Assembly: GCF_003626575.1 (NCBI RefSeq)
Contig: NZ_RBDY01000042.1
Location: forward strand, 1 to 54,591
From: Streptomyces radicis
GTDB taxonomy: Bacteria > Actinomycetota > Actinomycetes > Streptomycetales > Streptomycetaceae
Reading direction: 5' to 3'
DNA length: 54,591 bases
Position numbers and translations under genes: made by a program. The notes under the pieces were generated by a model. It was not told where the DNA came from, did no database searches, and was given only the letters and a program-made list of their open reading frames with translations. This document shows positions 32,368 to 41,015 of this stretch, piece by piece (positions within the stretch are counted from its first letter, which is position 1; each line of letters begins with the position of its first letter).

Positions 32368-34323
32368 GTGAGAGGTACCCGCGTAACCCGTTCCGCCGGG
32401 AGAGGGCGAGGGCGGCTGCCGTTGGCGGTCGCCGTCCTCACCGTGGCGACGGCGGCGCTGAGCGCTCCGGCGACCGCGCAGGCCGCCGACGAGGAGCTGA
32501 CCCCGGGCGGGGGCGCGGTCAGCGCGAGCACCAGCGACGAGAACGTGCCCGCGAACGCCGTCGACGGCGACCTCGGCACCCGCTGGTCGGGCGAAGGCGA
32601 CGGCGCCTGGCTCCAGTTGAACCTCGGCGCGACGCGGACCGTGAGCCACGTCAAGCTCGCCGTGCACCAGGGCACGACCCGGCAGAACGTCTTCGAGCTC
32701 CAGTACTGGGACGGCTCGCGCTGGGTCACCACCTATGAAGGCCTGACCAGCGGCACGACGACGGCTCTCGAGACGTTCACGTTCGACGACCCCGTCGAGA
32801 CGTCGAGGATCCGCTACCTCGGCCATGGCTACGAGGGCGACGGCGAGGGCGACTGGAACAGCCTCACCGAGGTCGAGGTCTGGGGCAGCGGCGAAGGTGG
32901 TGGCGACGACGGCGGTGGCGGCGACGCCGAACTCCCGTCGGAAGTCCTTGACTTGAGCGACTGGAAGGTCACGCTGCCCATCGGCGACGACGAGGACCCG
33001 ACCGAGATCTTCCAGCCCGATCTCGACGAGTACTCCCATGACCCCTTCTTCCGGGTCAACGACGCGGGCGACGCGGTCACGTTCCGCGCGCCCGTCAACG
33101 GCGTGACCACCGGCGGCTCCAGCTATCCGCGCTCCGAGCTGCGGGAGATGGAGAGCGGCGGCGAGGACGAGATCGAGTGGTCCTCGACGTCCGGCACGCA
33201 CACGATGACGGTGCGCGAGGCGTTCACCCACCTGCCCGAGGACAAGCCCGAGGTCGTCGGCGCCCAGATCCACGGCGGCGACGACGACGTCACCGCGCTG
33301 CGCCTCCAGGGCTCGCGGCTGTGGATCACCGACGAAGACACCGTCCAGCATCATCTGATCACCGACGAGTACGAGTTGGGCACGGTCTTCGAGCTCGAGT
33401 ACGTGGTGAGCGACGGCGAGATCGAGATCTACTACAACGGTGAGCTGGAGACGACGATCGACCACTCCGACTCCACCAACTACTTCAAGGCGGGCGCCTA
33501 CACGCAGGCCAACTGCGAGCGCTCATCCCCATGCAGCGACGACAACTACGGCGAGGTGGAGATCTACGACCTGACCGTCACACACAGCGACGGCGACGGC
33601 AGCGAGGGCACCGACGACACCTCGGCCGCCGACCGCTACGGCTGGGGCGAACCCCTGCCGATCTCCGACGAGTTCGACTACACGGGCCCGGTCGACCCCG
33701 ACAGGTGGGCGGTGCCGTCCGGCAACGTCGGTGGCACGGAGGGCTGTTGGGAGGGGCACGCGGGCAACGGCCGCCGCTGCGCCAAGAACAGCACCGTCGC
33801 CGACGGCATCCTCACCATGCGTGGCGAGGAGAACGGCGACACGGGGTGGCTCCGCCAGGAGCGCGACGAGCAGTACGGCCGCTGGGAGATCCGCTCCCGC
33901 TCCCGCAACACCGGTGACAGCGGCGGGCTTTACCACCCCCTCCACCTGATCTGGCCCACCGAGGGCAACCGCCTGGAGAACGGCGAGTACGACTGGGTCG
34001 AGTACTCCGACCCCGACGAGCAGTGCCTCACGGCGTTCCTGCACTACCCGGAGAGCCCGACGGACGAGAAGGAGCGCTACGACCTGTGCCCGCTCGACAT
34101 GACGGAGTGGCACAACTTCGCGTTCGAGTGGACCCCTGACGCGCTGGTCGGCTACGTGGACGGCGAGGAGTGGTTCCGCGCGTCGAACGGCGCGAACGAG
34201 GACCGCGGCGACATCCAGACGATGCCGTCGGGCCACCTGAACATCCAACTCGACAACTTCACCGGCGACGGCGGTCTGCGCCCCGCGGTGTTCGAGGTGG
34301 ACTGGGTGCGCGTCTACGAGTAG
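32368..34323 (+). CDS. Secreted CBM32-PL7-GH16 multidomain polysaccharidase
   Basis: 651 residues. A signal peptide (about 1-40, cut near AQA-ADE) is followed by an F5/8-type C (CBM32) domain (about 43-172), a Gly/Asp linker, a family 7 polysaccharide lyase (about 188-410), a second acidic linker, and a GH16-like domain (about 425-651). PL7 landmarks: YPRSELREM (near 252), GAQIHGG (near 297) and YFKAGAYTQ (near 371), which supply the Arg, Gln, His and Tyr of alginate lyases. GH16 catalytic motif: EYDWVE, giving Glu540, Asp542 and Glu545 in the ExDxxE form. Both active sites therefore look intact. The lyase and the hydrolase act on different kinds of glycan, which is unusual in one chain. The start ATG follows AGAAGGAGGG. 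Confidence 0.85.
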   Translation: MRGTRVTRSAGRGRGRLPLAVAVLTVATAALSAPATAQAADEELTPGGGAVSASTSDENVPANAVDGDLGTRWSGEGDGAWLQLNLGATRTVSHVKLAVHQGTTRQNVFELQYWDGSRWVTTYEGLTSGTTTALETFTFDDPVETSRIRYLGHGYEGDGEGDWNSLTEVEVWGSGEGGGDDGGGGDAELPSEVLDLSDWKVTLPIGDDEDPTEIFQPDLDEYSHDPFFRVNDAGDAVTFRAPVNGVTTGGSSYPRSELREMESGGEDEIEWSSTSGTHTMTVREAFTHLPEDKPEVVGAQIHGGDDDVTALRLQGSRLWITDEDTVQHHLITDEYELGTVFELEYVVSDGEIEIYYNGELETTIDHSDSTNYFKAGAYTQANCERSSPCSDDNYGEVEIYDLTVTHSDGDGSEGTDDTSAADRYGWGEPLPISDEFDYTGPVDPDRWAVPSGNVGGTEGCWEGHAGNGRRCAKNSTVADGILTMRGEENGDTGWLRQERDEQYGRWEIRSRSRNTGDSGGLYHPLHLIWPTEGNRLENGEYDWVEYSDPDEQCLTAFLHYPESPTDEKERYDLCPLDMTEWHNFAFEWTPDALVGYVDGEEWFRASNGANEDRGDIQTMPSGHLNIQLDNFTGDGGLRPAVFEVDWVRVYE

Positions 34324-34430
34324 TCCGCTGCGCTGGCCCCGACGTTCCCCCACCGGCGGTCCGCCCCTCCCCGGCGGGGGGCGGCCCCCGGCCGGTGCCC
34401 CGGCCCGGCACGGGTTTCCGCTGCGCGGGC

Positions 34431-34563
34431 GCGTCGCCTCCGGCGGGGCCCGGGCCCGGCGTGCGGAGGCGCTGCCGCGCTTTCTCGCCCGGGGGCGAGG
34501 GGCCCGCTGCGCGGGGCGGACCGCCTTCGGCGGGGCTTCCGAGGGGGCTCTGCCGGGGGTGAT
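34431..34563. repeat. 133-bp direct repeat, first copy
   Basis: Identical to 34829-34961 except for three single-base differences (near 34467, 34540 and 34562), so about 98 percent identity over exactly the same length. The copies are 398 bases apart. This level of identity inside an otherwise diverged repeat block points to a recent duplication or gene conversion. Confidence 0.8.
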
Positions 34564-34828
34564 GAAGGGGTGCGGTCTGTGGCGGGGCCCGGGCCCGGCG
34601 CCCCGGCGCTGCTGCGCCTTCTCGCCCGGGGCGAGGGCCTGTTGCGCGGGGCGCGTCGCCTCCGGCGGGGTTCCCTGCGGGCCCGGCCTGCGGCCCGCGT
34701 CGCCTGGCGGCGGTGCCGCGCCCCTTCGCCGGGGCGGCTCGCGGCCGGTATGGGTTTCCGCTGCGCGGATGCCCCCACCTCCCGCGGGTCGCCCGGCGCC
34801 CTCTCCTCGCCCGTCCGCTGTGCGCAGC

Positions 34829-34961
34829 GCGTCGCCTCCGGCGGGGCCCGGGCCCGGCGTGCGGCGGCGCTGCCGCGCTTTCTCGCCCGGGGGCGAGGGG
34901 CCCGCTGCGCGGGGCGGACCGCCTTCGGCGGGGCTTCTGAGGGGGCTCTGCCGGGGGTGGT
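34829..34961. repeat. 133-bp direct repeat, second copy
   Basis: Partner of 34431-34563. The shared unit runs from GCGTCGCCTCCGGCGGGG to TGCCGGGGGT and contains several small hairpins, which could fold if transcribed. Confidence 0.8.
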
Positions 34962-35361
34962 GTCGAGCGGCGCGGCCTGGGTGACCCGGCGTGGCCGGAG
35001 ATGGGCCCTGCCGGGGCGGCCGGGCGCCCCGGCGCTGCCGCTCCTTCTCGCCCCCGGCAGGGGCCTGCTGCGCGGGGCGGACCGCCTTCGGCGGGGTCCC
35101 CTGCGGGCCCGCGTCGTTTGGCGGCGGTGCCGCACCCCTTCCGGCCCCGGGCCGGATCCGCAGCGCGGAGCGCACCGCTCGCGGCTGATGGCCGCGGGAG
35201 CGAACCCGGCGGCACCATGCCGCAGGCAAAGGGGTGGGTGGGCGGGCGAAACAACCGCCGGAGGCGGGCCGCGCCCCACCGCACGCCCGCGAGCGCGAAA
35301 CCCCCGCCGGAGGCGGGCGTCCAACCCCGCGGGAGGCGAACTTCTGGAAGAATCCCCGAAC

Positions 35362-37326
35362 ATGCCAGGGGGGACGGAAGACGCCACACGCATCCACCAC
35401 CTGTTCGAGGCGCACGCACGGCTCGCCCCCGAGCGGGCAGCGATCCAGACGGAGACCACCGACCTCACCTACGGCGAACTCGACCGCGCGGCCGACGCGT
35501 TGGCGCGCCGGCTGCGCGCCGCCGGGCTGCCCGACGGCGCGACGGTCGCGGTGCGGACCGACCGGGTGCCGGACGGCCTGGTCGCGATCCTCGGCGTGCT
35601 CAAGGCCGGGGGCGCGTACGCCGTCGTCGACCCGCACGAGAAGCCCGCCGAGGCGGCGGGGCTGCTGCGCCGCGCCGCCGCCGTGGCCGTCGTCACCCAA
35701 CGCGCCCACCGGGCGCGGGTGGACGAGGGCGGCCGCCCCGTCATCTGCCTCGACGACCGGGCGCGGCCCGCGCCGATCGAGGCAAAGGTCCCCGCCAACT
35801 CCGCAGGCAGGGCCGCCCTGTTGTTCAGCGCGGGCACCACGAGCCACCGCCGCGCCCTGCCCGCCACGCACCGCACGCTGCTGGCCGCCCACGCCGCCTG
35901 GGCGGAGGTGTACGGGATCGAGCCCGACGACCGTTGCCTGGTGACCGCGCCGCCCGACTCGGCCGCGTTCACGGGGGGTTGGATACGCGCGCTGTGCGCG
36001 GGCGCGACGCTGCTGCTCAACGTTCGCCCCACGGGCCAGGGCCTCTCCTGCACGGTGCTCGACACCGACCCGGCCACCGCCGCCCGGCTGTTGGCCCGCC
36101 CGAGGGGCGCGGGCGGCGACCACGCCAAGGGCGGTGGTCGGCCCGCCGAACGCGACCGCCCGCCGCGCCTGGTGGCCGTGAGCGGCGAACGGCTCACGTT
36201 GGCCGAGCAGGTGGAGCTGGAGGAGCTGCTGTGGACCGGCGCCAGGGTCATCAACGTCTACGGCCCCGCCGAAGTGGCGGGTTGCGGAACGTGGTTCGAG
36301 ACGGGCCAGCTCGCCGACCCGGCGCCCGACCCGCACGCCGTGAGCTATCTCGGCCGCCCGATGCCGGGGTGCGGCGTGCGGATCCGTTCAGGGCTCGTGT
36401 GGCTGACCCCGCCGGGCGGCGGCGCCGCCGTGCCCACGGGCGACCTCGGGCGTCAACGCAAGGGCAGGCCATTGGAGTTCCGCGGCCGGGCGGCCCACCG
36501 GATCAAGGTCGGCGGCGGGGTCGTCCACCCGCATGAGGCGGAGCTGGCCCTGGCCGCCCACCCGCGGATCCGCGACGCGGTGATCATCGGCGACACGGGG
36601 CCCGGTGGCGGGCGCGCCTCGTACCTGGTCGCCCATGTCGAGCCCGCGTCGGACGCGCGCCGCGTGCCGGGCGCCGCCGTGCTGCGCCAGCACCTCAGGG
36701 CCAGGGGGATCGAGGAGCGGGCGCTGCCCGACACGGTCGTGACCACGGACGCGCTGCCGCGCGACCGGGCGGGGAAGGTGGACCGCGGCGCGCTGTCGCT
36801 CCCCGCCGTGCCCGCGGCGGCCAGGGCCTCGGGGGGCGGGAAGGGCGTCTCGATCCGTGACGAGGACAGCAGGGCGGTGGTCGGCTGGTTCTTCGTGCCG
36901 GTGATCGCCGCGGTGTTCGCGGCGATCGCCACGGACGCGATCTGGCCGGGCTCCACGGACCTGACGGGCGTGCCGGGGCCGTGGCGGCAGCTGTTTCGGG
37001 CGCTCTATGTCGCCGAGTGGGCGGCGTTCGGCGCGGGCGTGGCCTTCCTGCTGTCGGGCTGGCCGCTGCTTGCCCGCCAGGGCAAGCCGCTGTCGCTGAC
37101 CGTCGCGGCGCATGTGTCGCTGGTGTGGCTCATGGCGTCGTGGTGGCCGCAGGACAACGCCTACCGGCTGGCCGCCAAGGACGACTGGCCCCAACAGGCG
37201 CTGCTCGTCTATGTGTTCAACGTCCCGCTGATGATCGCCGCGGTCGTGGTGGCGGTGTTCGCGGTGTGGCGCCCGCCGTGGCGCCGCGACGAGGAGGACC
37301 ACGAGGAACGTTCCGCGCGCGTGTGA
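35362..37326 (+). CDS. NRPS-like adenylation domain fused to a membrane domain
   Basis: 654 residues. About 10-480 is an AMP-forming adenylation domain of the amino-acid-activating type (TYGELDRAADALARRLRAAG; LKAGGAYAVVDP; NVYGPAEVAGCGTWFETG; LPRDRAGKVDRGALS with the A10 Lys). Several core motifs are degraded: the phosphate loop reads FSAGTTSHRRALPATH instead of TSGTTGKPKG, and the hinge reads GRAAHRIKVGGGVVHP, lacking the usual Asp. There is no carrier domain. About 505-640 holds four membrane helices. The role is unknown; activation of an amino or aryl acid at the membrane, or a non-catalytic role, are both possible. GGAAG precedes the ATG. The gene faces the GNAT-ATP-grasp gene with 10 bases between stops. 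Confidence 0.7.
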   Translation: MPGGTEDATRIHHLFEAHARLAPERAAIQTETTDLTYGELDRAADALARRLRAAGLPDGATVAVRTDRVPDGLVAILGVLKAGGAYAVVDPHEKPAEAAGLLRRAAAVAVVTQRAHRARVDEGGRPVICLDDRARPAPIEAKVPANSAGRAALLFSAGTTSHRRALPATHRTLLAAHAAWAEVYGIEPDDRCLVTAPPDSAAFTGGWIRALCAGATLLLNVRPTGQGLSCTVLDTDPATAARLLARPRGAGGDHAKGGGRPAERDRPPRLVAVSGERLTLAEQVELEELLWTGARVINVYGPAEVAGCGTWFETGQLADPAPDPHAVSYLGRPMPGCGVRIRSGLVWLTPPGGGAAVPTGDLGRQRKGRPLEFRGRAAHRIKVGGGVVHPHEAELALAAHPRIRDAVIIGDTGPGGGRASYLVAHVEPASDARRVPGAAVLRQHLRARGIEERALPDTVVTTDALPRDRAGKVDRGALSLPAVPAAARASGGGKGVSIRDEDSRAVVGWFFVPVIAAVFAAIATDAIWPGSTDLTGVPGPWRQLFRALYVAEWAAFGAGVAFLLSGWPLLARQGKPLSLTVAAHVSLVWLMASWWPQDNAYRLAAKDDWPQQALLVYVFNVPLMIAAVVVAVFAVWRPPWRRDEEDHEERSARV

Positions 37327-37336
37327 CGGTGCGGGG

Positions 37337-39061
37337 CTACCGGCTCAACGGGGCGAAGGTCCTGGCCAGTTCGCGGGCGGCCGTGCGCACAAGAGACTCG
37401 GCGCGCAGCAGCCGGTGCTTCGAGCGGGCCGCGAGGACGACGCCGAGCCAGGGGCTCGGCTCGAACGCCGCCGTGGCGATCGACGGCACGCACACCGCGT
37501 CGACCGCCCGGCAGCGCGTCGTCAACGTGCCGAGCCAGTCGAGGAGTTCGCCGTCGGGCAGCCGGGCGCCGAGCTCCAGCCTGTCCATGGCCCGCACCAC
37601 GAAGCCGTCGTCGGCCCCGCGCAGCTCGTCGAGGCGGGCCTTGACCATGAACGCCACGGCCGGTCCCGTCAGGCGCAGATTGGCCTCGGTGGGCGCGAGA
37701 CGCCCGCCGGGCGCGGTCACGAAGTCCACGTCGAACCAGCCGCGGTAGCCGTCCTCGGCCAGCGCGGCCCCGACGGCGTTGCCGAAGCTCAGTGCGATGT
37801 CCACGAGTGGGGCGGGGACCACGCCGGGGCCGACCGTCGCGCCCCGGTACGCCAGGCCGCGCACCTCCATCTCGGCCACGCCGACGTCGAACGCCTCGCC
37901 GGAGGCGGCCACCACGCCGTCATAGGTGAGGTCCCGTGGCCCGTCGCCGTCGCCCGCGAGGTACTCCTCGATCAGCAGCGGCCCCTCGGGCAGCCCCCGC
38001 AGCGCCGCCCGCCCCCGGTCGCGGGACCCCACCAGGCGCACCCCCGAACCACCCGCGCCATGCGCGGACTTGACCATGGACCGCAGCCCGGAACGCGCCC
38101 GCAGCAGCCCGGCCGCCTCGCGCCGGGTGGCGGCGGCCCACTGCGCGGGCACCACGATCCCGGGGTGGCCACCGGCCAGCCGCGTGAACAGCGCGTGCGC
38201 CGCCCGCTTCGACTCGTTCCGCAGCGCGCCGGGCCGCCAGGGCTCCCCGGCCAGCTCGGCGAACGCGGCGGTGCGGCCCCAGGGCAGCAACGGCGCCGCG
38301 AGGCCACGCAGATGGGCGGCGAGCGCCGGGCGTTCGAGCACCGCGCCCGCCGGTCCACGCTCCCCGTCGAGCCCGTCGAACACCTCCACCGCGCCCCAGC
38401 CGAGCTGCCGCCCCACCAGGTCGACCCAGCCCTCGGGCACCGCGCGGGGCAGCACGAGCGCCGCGGGGTGCGGTCCCGCGAACGCCGCGAGCCCCGAGTA
38501 GTGCCCCGCGCCCTTGCGCGCGGCGGGCGGCAGTGGCCCGAACTGGCCCTGGAAGTCGGCGACATTGCCCACGTGGACCGCGCGGCGCCCGCCCGTCCAG
38601 GCGTCGAGCCAGCCCGCGCGCGGCGCCAGCGCCGCCTCGAACAGCACAAGCCCGTCCCGGCCGGGGCCCCGGTGGCGGGCCCCGACGCGTTCGTAGAACC
38701 CCGCGGCGTGCGGGTCGGCCTCGACCCGCACCAGGGTGAAGCCCAACTCCCGTGCCCGGCCGAGAACATGGGCATGGAGCGCGGAGCCGATCCCGCGCCC
38801 GATCGCCCAGGGCTCGACGAACAGCAGCCCCAGCAGGCCCTCGGGCGGCTCGCCTTCGAGCGAGGCCAGGCCGAGCACCTCGTGGGCGTCCTCGGCGACC
38901 ACCACGCGCCGGGCCGCCAACTCGCCCGGATCGAGGGTCAGTTCATCGCGGCACGCCGCCAGGTGGGCCGCGTCGTAGCCCCAGTGGCCCTTGGAGCGCA
39001 GCATGAGGGCGCCCAGGGCCGCCGCCTCGCCCTGCCGCGCCGGACGGATCGCCACGCCCAC
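37337..39061 (-). CDS. GNAT acetyltransferase fused to an ATP-grasp-like ligase domain
   Basis: 574 residues. About 1-150 is a GNAT acetyltransferase; the acetyl-CoA pyrophosphate loop reads GRGIGS at 88-93 and the C-terminal strand LVRVEADPHAAGFYERVGAR is typical. About 165-480 resembles an ATP-grasp ligase: a glycine-rich loop VKSAHGAGGSGVRLV (near 330), LLIEEYLAGDGDGPRDLTYD, and the metal-binding end GWFDVDFV ... TEANLRLTG (near 440-465). ATP-grasp enzymes join a carboxylate to an amine through an acyl phosphate; the pattern reminds me of peptide ligases of the PGM1 type. One protein could thus acylate and ligate an amine. GTG at 39061 follows GGGAGG by nine bases. The substrate is unknown. 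Confidence 0.65.
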   Translation of the reverse strand: MGVAIRPARQGEAAALGALMLRSKGHWGYDAAHLAACRDELTLDPGELAARRVVVAEDAHEVLGLASLEGEPPEGLLGLLFVEPWAIGRGIGSALHAHVLGRARELGFTLVRVEADPHAAGFYERVGARHRGPGRDGLVLFEAALAPRAGWLDAWTGGRRAVHVGNVADFQGQFGPLPPAARKGAGHYSGLAAFAGPHPAALVLPRAVPEGWVDLVGRQLGWGAVEVFDGLDGERGPAGAVLERPALAAHLRGLAAPLLPWGRTAAFAELAGEPWRPGALRNESKRAAHALFTRLAGGHPGIVVPAQWAAATRREAAGLLRARSGLRSMVKSAHGAGGSGVRLVGSRDRGRAALRGLPEGPLLIEEYLAGDGDGPRDLTYDGVVAASGEAFDVGVAEMEVRGLAYRGATVGPGVVPAPLVDIALSFGNAVGAALAEDGYRGWFDVDFVTAPGGRLAPTEANLRLTGPAVAFMVKARLDELRGADDGFVVRAMDRLELGARLPDGELLDWLGTLTTRCRAVDAVCVPSIATAAFEPSPWLGVVLAARSKHRLLRAESLVRTAARELARTFAPLSR

Positions 39062-39094
39062 CCCGCCCCACCTCCCGCCGGATCCATGCGCTGG

Positions 39095-41011
39095 TCAGGA
39101 GCTCCGATCGTAGAGCCGCTCGATCTCCGCCGCGTAGGCCGTCGCCACGGCCTGCCGCCGCACCTTGAGCGACGGGGTGAGCATGCCGTTCTCCTCGGTG
39201 AACTCGCCGTCCACGAGGGCGAACGCGCGGATCGACTCGGCGCGTGAGACGGACTCGTTGGCGTGGTCGACCGCGCGCCGCACCGTGGCGAGCAGCTCGG
39301 GGTCCTCGCGCAGCTCCGCCACGGGCGTGCCCGCGGGGCGGCCCCTGACGGTGAGCCAGTGGTCGAGCGCCTCCCGTTCGAGGGAGATCAGCGCGGCGAC
39401 GAAGGGGCGGTTGTCGCCGACCACCATGCAGGCGCCGATGGGCGGTCGGCCGCGCAGCCGGTCCTCGAGCGGGGCGGGCGAGACGTTCTTGCCGCCGCTG
39501 GTGACGAGGATGTCCTTCTTCCGCCCGGTGATGGCCAGATAGCCCTCGTCGTCGAGCACGCCGAGGTCACCGGTGGCGAACCAGCCGTCGTCCAGGGCGC
39601 GTTCGGTGGCCTCGGGGGCGTTCCAGTAGGCGGTGGTGACGATCCCGCCGCGGATCAGCACCTCGCCGTCGTCGGCGATCCGCACCGCCGTGCCGGGCAG
39701 CGGGAGCCCGACCGTGCCGGGGCGCGGCGCGAGGGGCGGGCTGAGGGTGGCGGCGGCGGTGGTCTCGGTGAGGCCGTAGCCCTCGTAGACGACGATGCCG
39801 CAGCCGAAGAAGAACAGCGTGAGCCTCGGGTCGAGGGGCGAGCCGCCGCTGATGGCGTACCGCACCCGGCCGCCGAGCGCCTTGCGGATGCGGCGGTAGA
39901 CCAGCACGTCGTAGAGCGCCTTGGCCAGCCGCAGCCCTGGCCCAGGGCCAGGGCCCGTGCCGTGGTGGGCGCGCATCCTGGCCTCGCCGTAGGCCACGCC
40001 GACGCGGTCGGCCCGGTCGAACGACGCGCCCCTGCCGATGCGTTCGGCCGTGGCCCGCCCCGTGTCGTGGATCTTCTCGAAGAGATACGGCACGCCGACC
40101 AGGAACGTCGGCCGGAACGACGCGAGTTCGGGGCGCAGGTCGTCCGGCCTGACGCTGGGGCAGTGGCCCGTCTCGATGCGCGCGGACAGGCAGGCGATCT
40201 GGATGGCCCGGCCCAGGATGTGGGCGAGCGGCAGGAAGACCAGGGTCGTGGGCGTCTGCCCGGTGGCCTCCTCGAAGACGGGCTTGAGCAGCGCGACGAG
40301 GGTGGTGGCCTCGGCGTGCAGGTTCCGGTGGGTGAGCGCGCAGCCCCGGGGGCGGCCCGTGGTGCCCGAGGTGTAGACGACGGTGGCCACCGTGTCGGGG
40401 CCTAGGGCGGCGCGCCGCTCGTCCACGGCCGCGTCCGGCGTGGTCCGCCCGAGCCCGGCCAGCTTGTCGAGCGCGCCGTCGTCGATGACCCAGGGCGTCG
40501 GCATCCCCGACTCGACGCGCCCCTGCTCCGCCGTTCCGGCGTGCGCGGCCGTCTCCACGACGAGGAACGAGGCGCCCGAGTCCCGCAGGATCCAGGCCAC
40601 TTGGTCGGCCGACGACGTCGCGTAGACCGGGACGGTGACGCCGCCCGCGGCCCAGATCGCGAAGTCGAGCACGACCCAGTCGGCGCTCGTGCGGGCCATG
40701 AGCGCCACCCGGCCGCCCGCCGGGAGCCCGGCGGCGACCAGGCCCTTGGCCACCTCGGTGACCCGGGCCGCGAACGCCGCGGCGGTGACCGGCACCCACC
40801 GGTCGCCCTCCTTGCGCCGCACGACCACCGCGCCCTGCGCCTCGGCGGCGTTGGCGAAGGGGATGTCCGCGACGCTGCCGCGCGCGAGCGGTGGGACGAG
40901 CGGGGGCACGCGCACCTCGCGCACCGCGCCGCCCTCCCTGATCAGCTCGGGCGTCACGCGGGCGGCCAGTCGGCCGCGCCGCAATCGCCTGAGGTCCCGG
41001 TGCACGCTCAC
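39095..41011 (-). CDS. Long-chain fatty acid-CoA ligase (FadD15-like)
   Basis: 638 residues of the AMP-forming acyl-CoA synthetase family: the phosphate loop VVYTSGTTGRPRGCALTHRN, the YEGYGLTETTAAATLSP motif, FATGDLGVLDDEGYLAITGR and KKDILVTSGGKNVSP are all intact. It activates fatty acids with ATP and CoA. GTG at 41011 is chosen because AAGGGAG lies eight bases upstream. It begins 4 bases after the thiolase stop, so the two genes form one operon running left from the operator at 42399. It feeds acyl-CoA into the local beta-oxidation or chain-remodelling enzymes. Confidence 0.93.
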   Translation of the reverse strand: MSVHRDLRRLRRGRLAARVTPELIREGGAVREVRVPPLVPPLARGSVADIPFANAAEAQGAVVVRRKEGDRWVPVTAAAFAARVTEVAKGLVAAGLPAGGRVALMARTSADWVVLDFAIWAAGGVTVPVYATSSADQVAWILRDSGASFLVVETAAHAGTAEQGRVESGMPTPWVIDDGALDKLAGLGRTTPDAAVDERRAALGPDTVATVVYTSGTTGRPRGCALTHRNLHAEATTLVALLKPVFEEATGQTPTTLVFLPLAHILGRAIQIACLSARIETGHCPSVRPDDLRPELASFRPTFLVGVPYLFEKIHDTGRATAERIGRGASFDRADRVGVAYGEARMRAHHGTGPGPGPGLRLAKALYDVLVYRRIRKALGGRVRYAISGGSPLDPRLTLFFFGCGIVVYEGYGLTETTAAATLSPPLAPRPGTVGLPLPGTAVRIADDGEVLIRGGIVTTAYWNAPEATERALDDGWFATGDLGVLDDEGYLAITGRKKDILVTSGGKNVSPAPLEDRLRGRPPIGACMVVGDNRPFVAALISLEREALDHWLTVRGRPAGTPVAELREDPELLATVRRAVDHANESVSRAESIRAFALVDGEFTEENGMLTPSLKVRRQAVATAYAAEIERLYDRSS

Positions 41012-41015
41012 GGAA

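Larger units (their letters stand above)
34324..35361. repeat. One-kilobase block of GC-rich intergenic repeats
   Basis: This gap holds no credible gene; its long open frames are low-complexity Pro/Arg/Gly products of repeated DNA. Recurrent units include TTTCCGCTGCGCGG, GCCTCCGGCGGGG, GGACCGCCTTCGGCGGGG (a 5-bp stem with TTC loop) and CTTCTCGCCCGGGGGCGAGG. At the right end (about 35250-35330) the small hairpins appear in the opposite orientation (CGCCGGAGGCGGG). A 133-base unit is present twice, nearly identical, at 34431 and 34829. Such blocks occur between convergent or weakly expressed genes in Streptomyces genomes; their role is unknown. Confidence 0.7.

Noticed and set aside
34259..35468. 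Long minus-strand frames through the repeat block
   Set aside because: The predicted products are Pro/Arg/Gly repeats that copy the DNA repeats (PPRAAGPSPPGEKARQR), with no ribosome site and with overlap into the PL7-GH16 gene.
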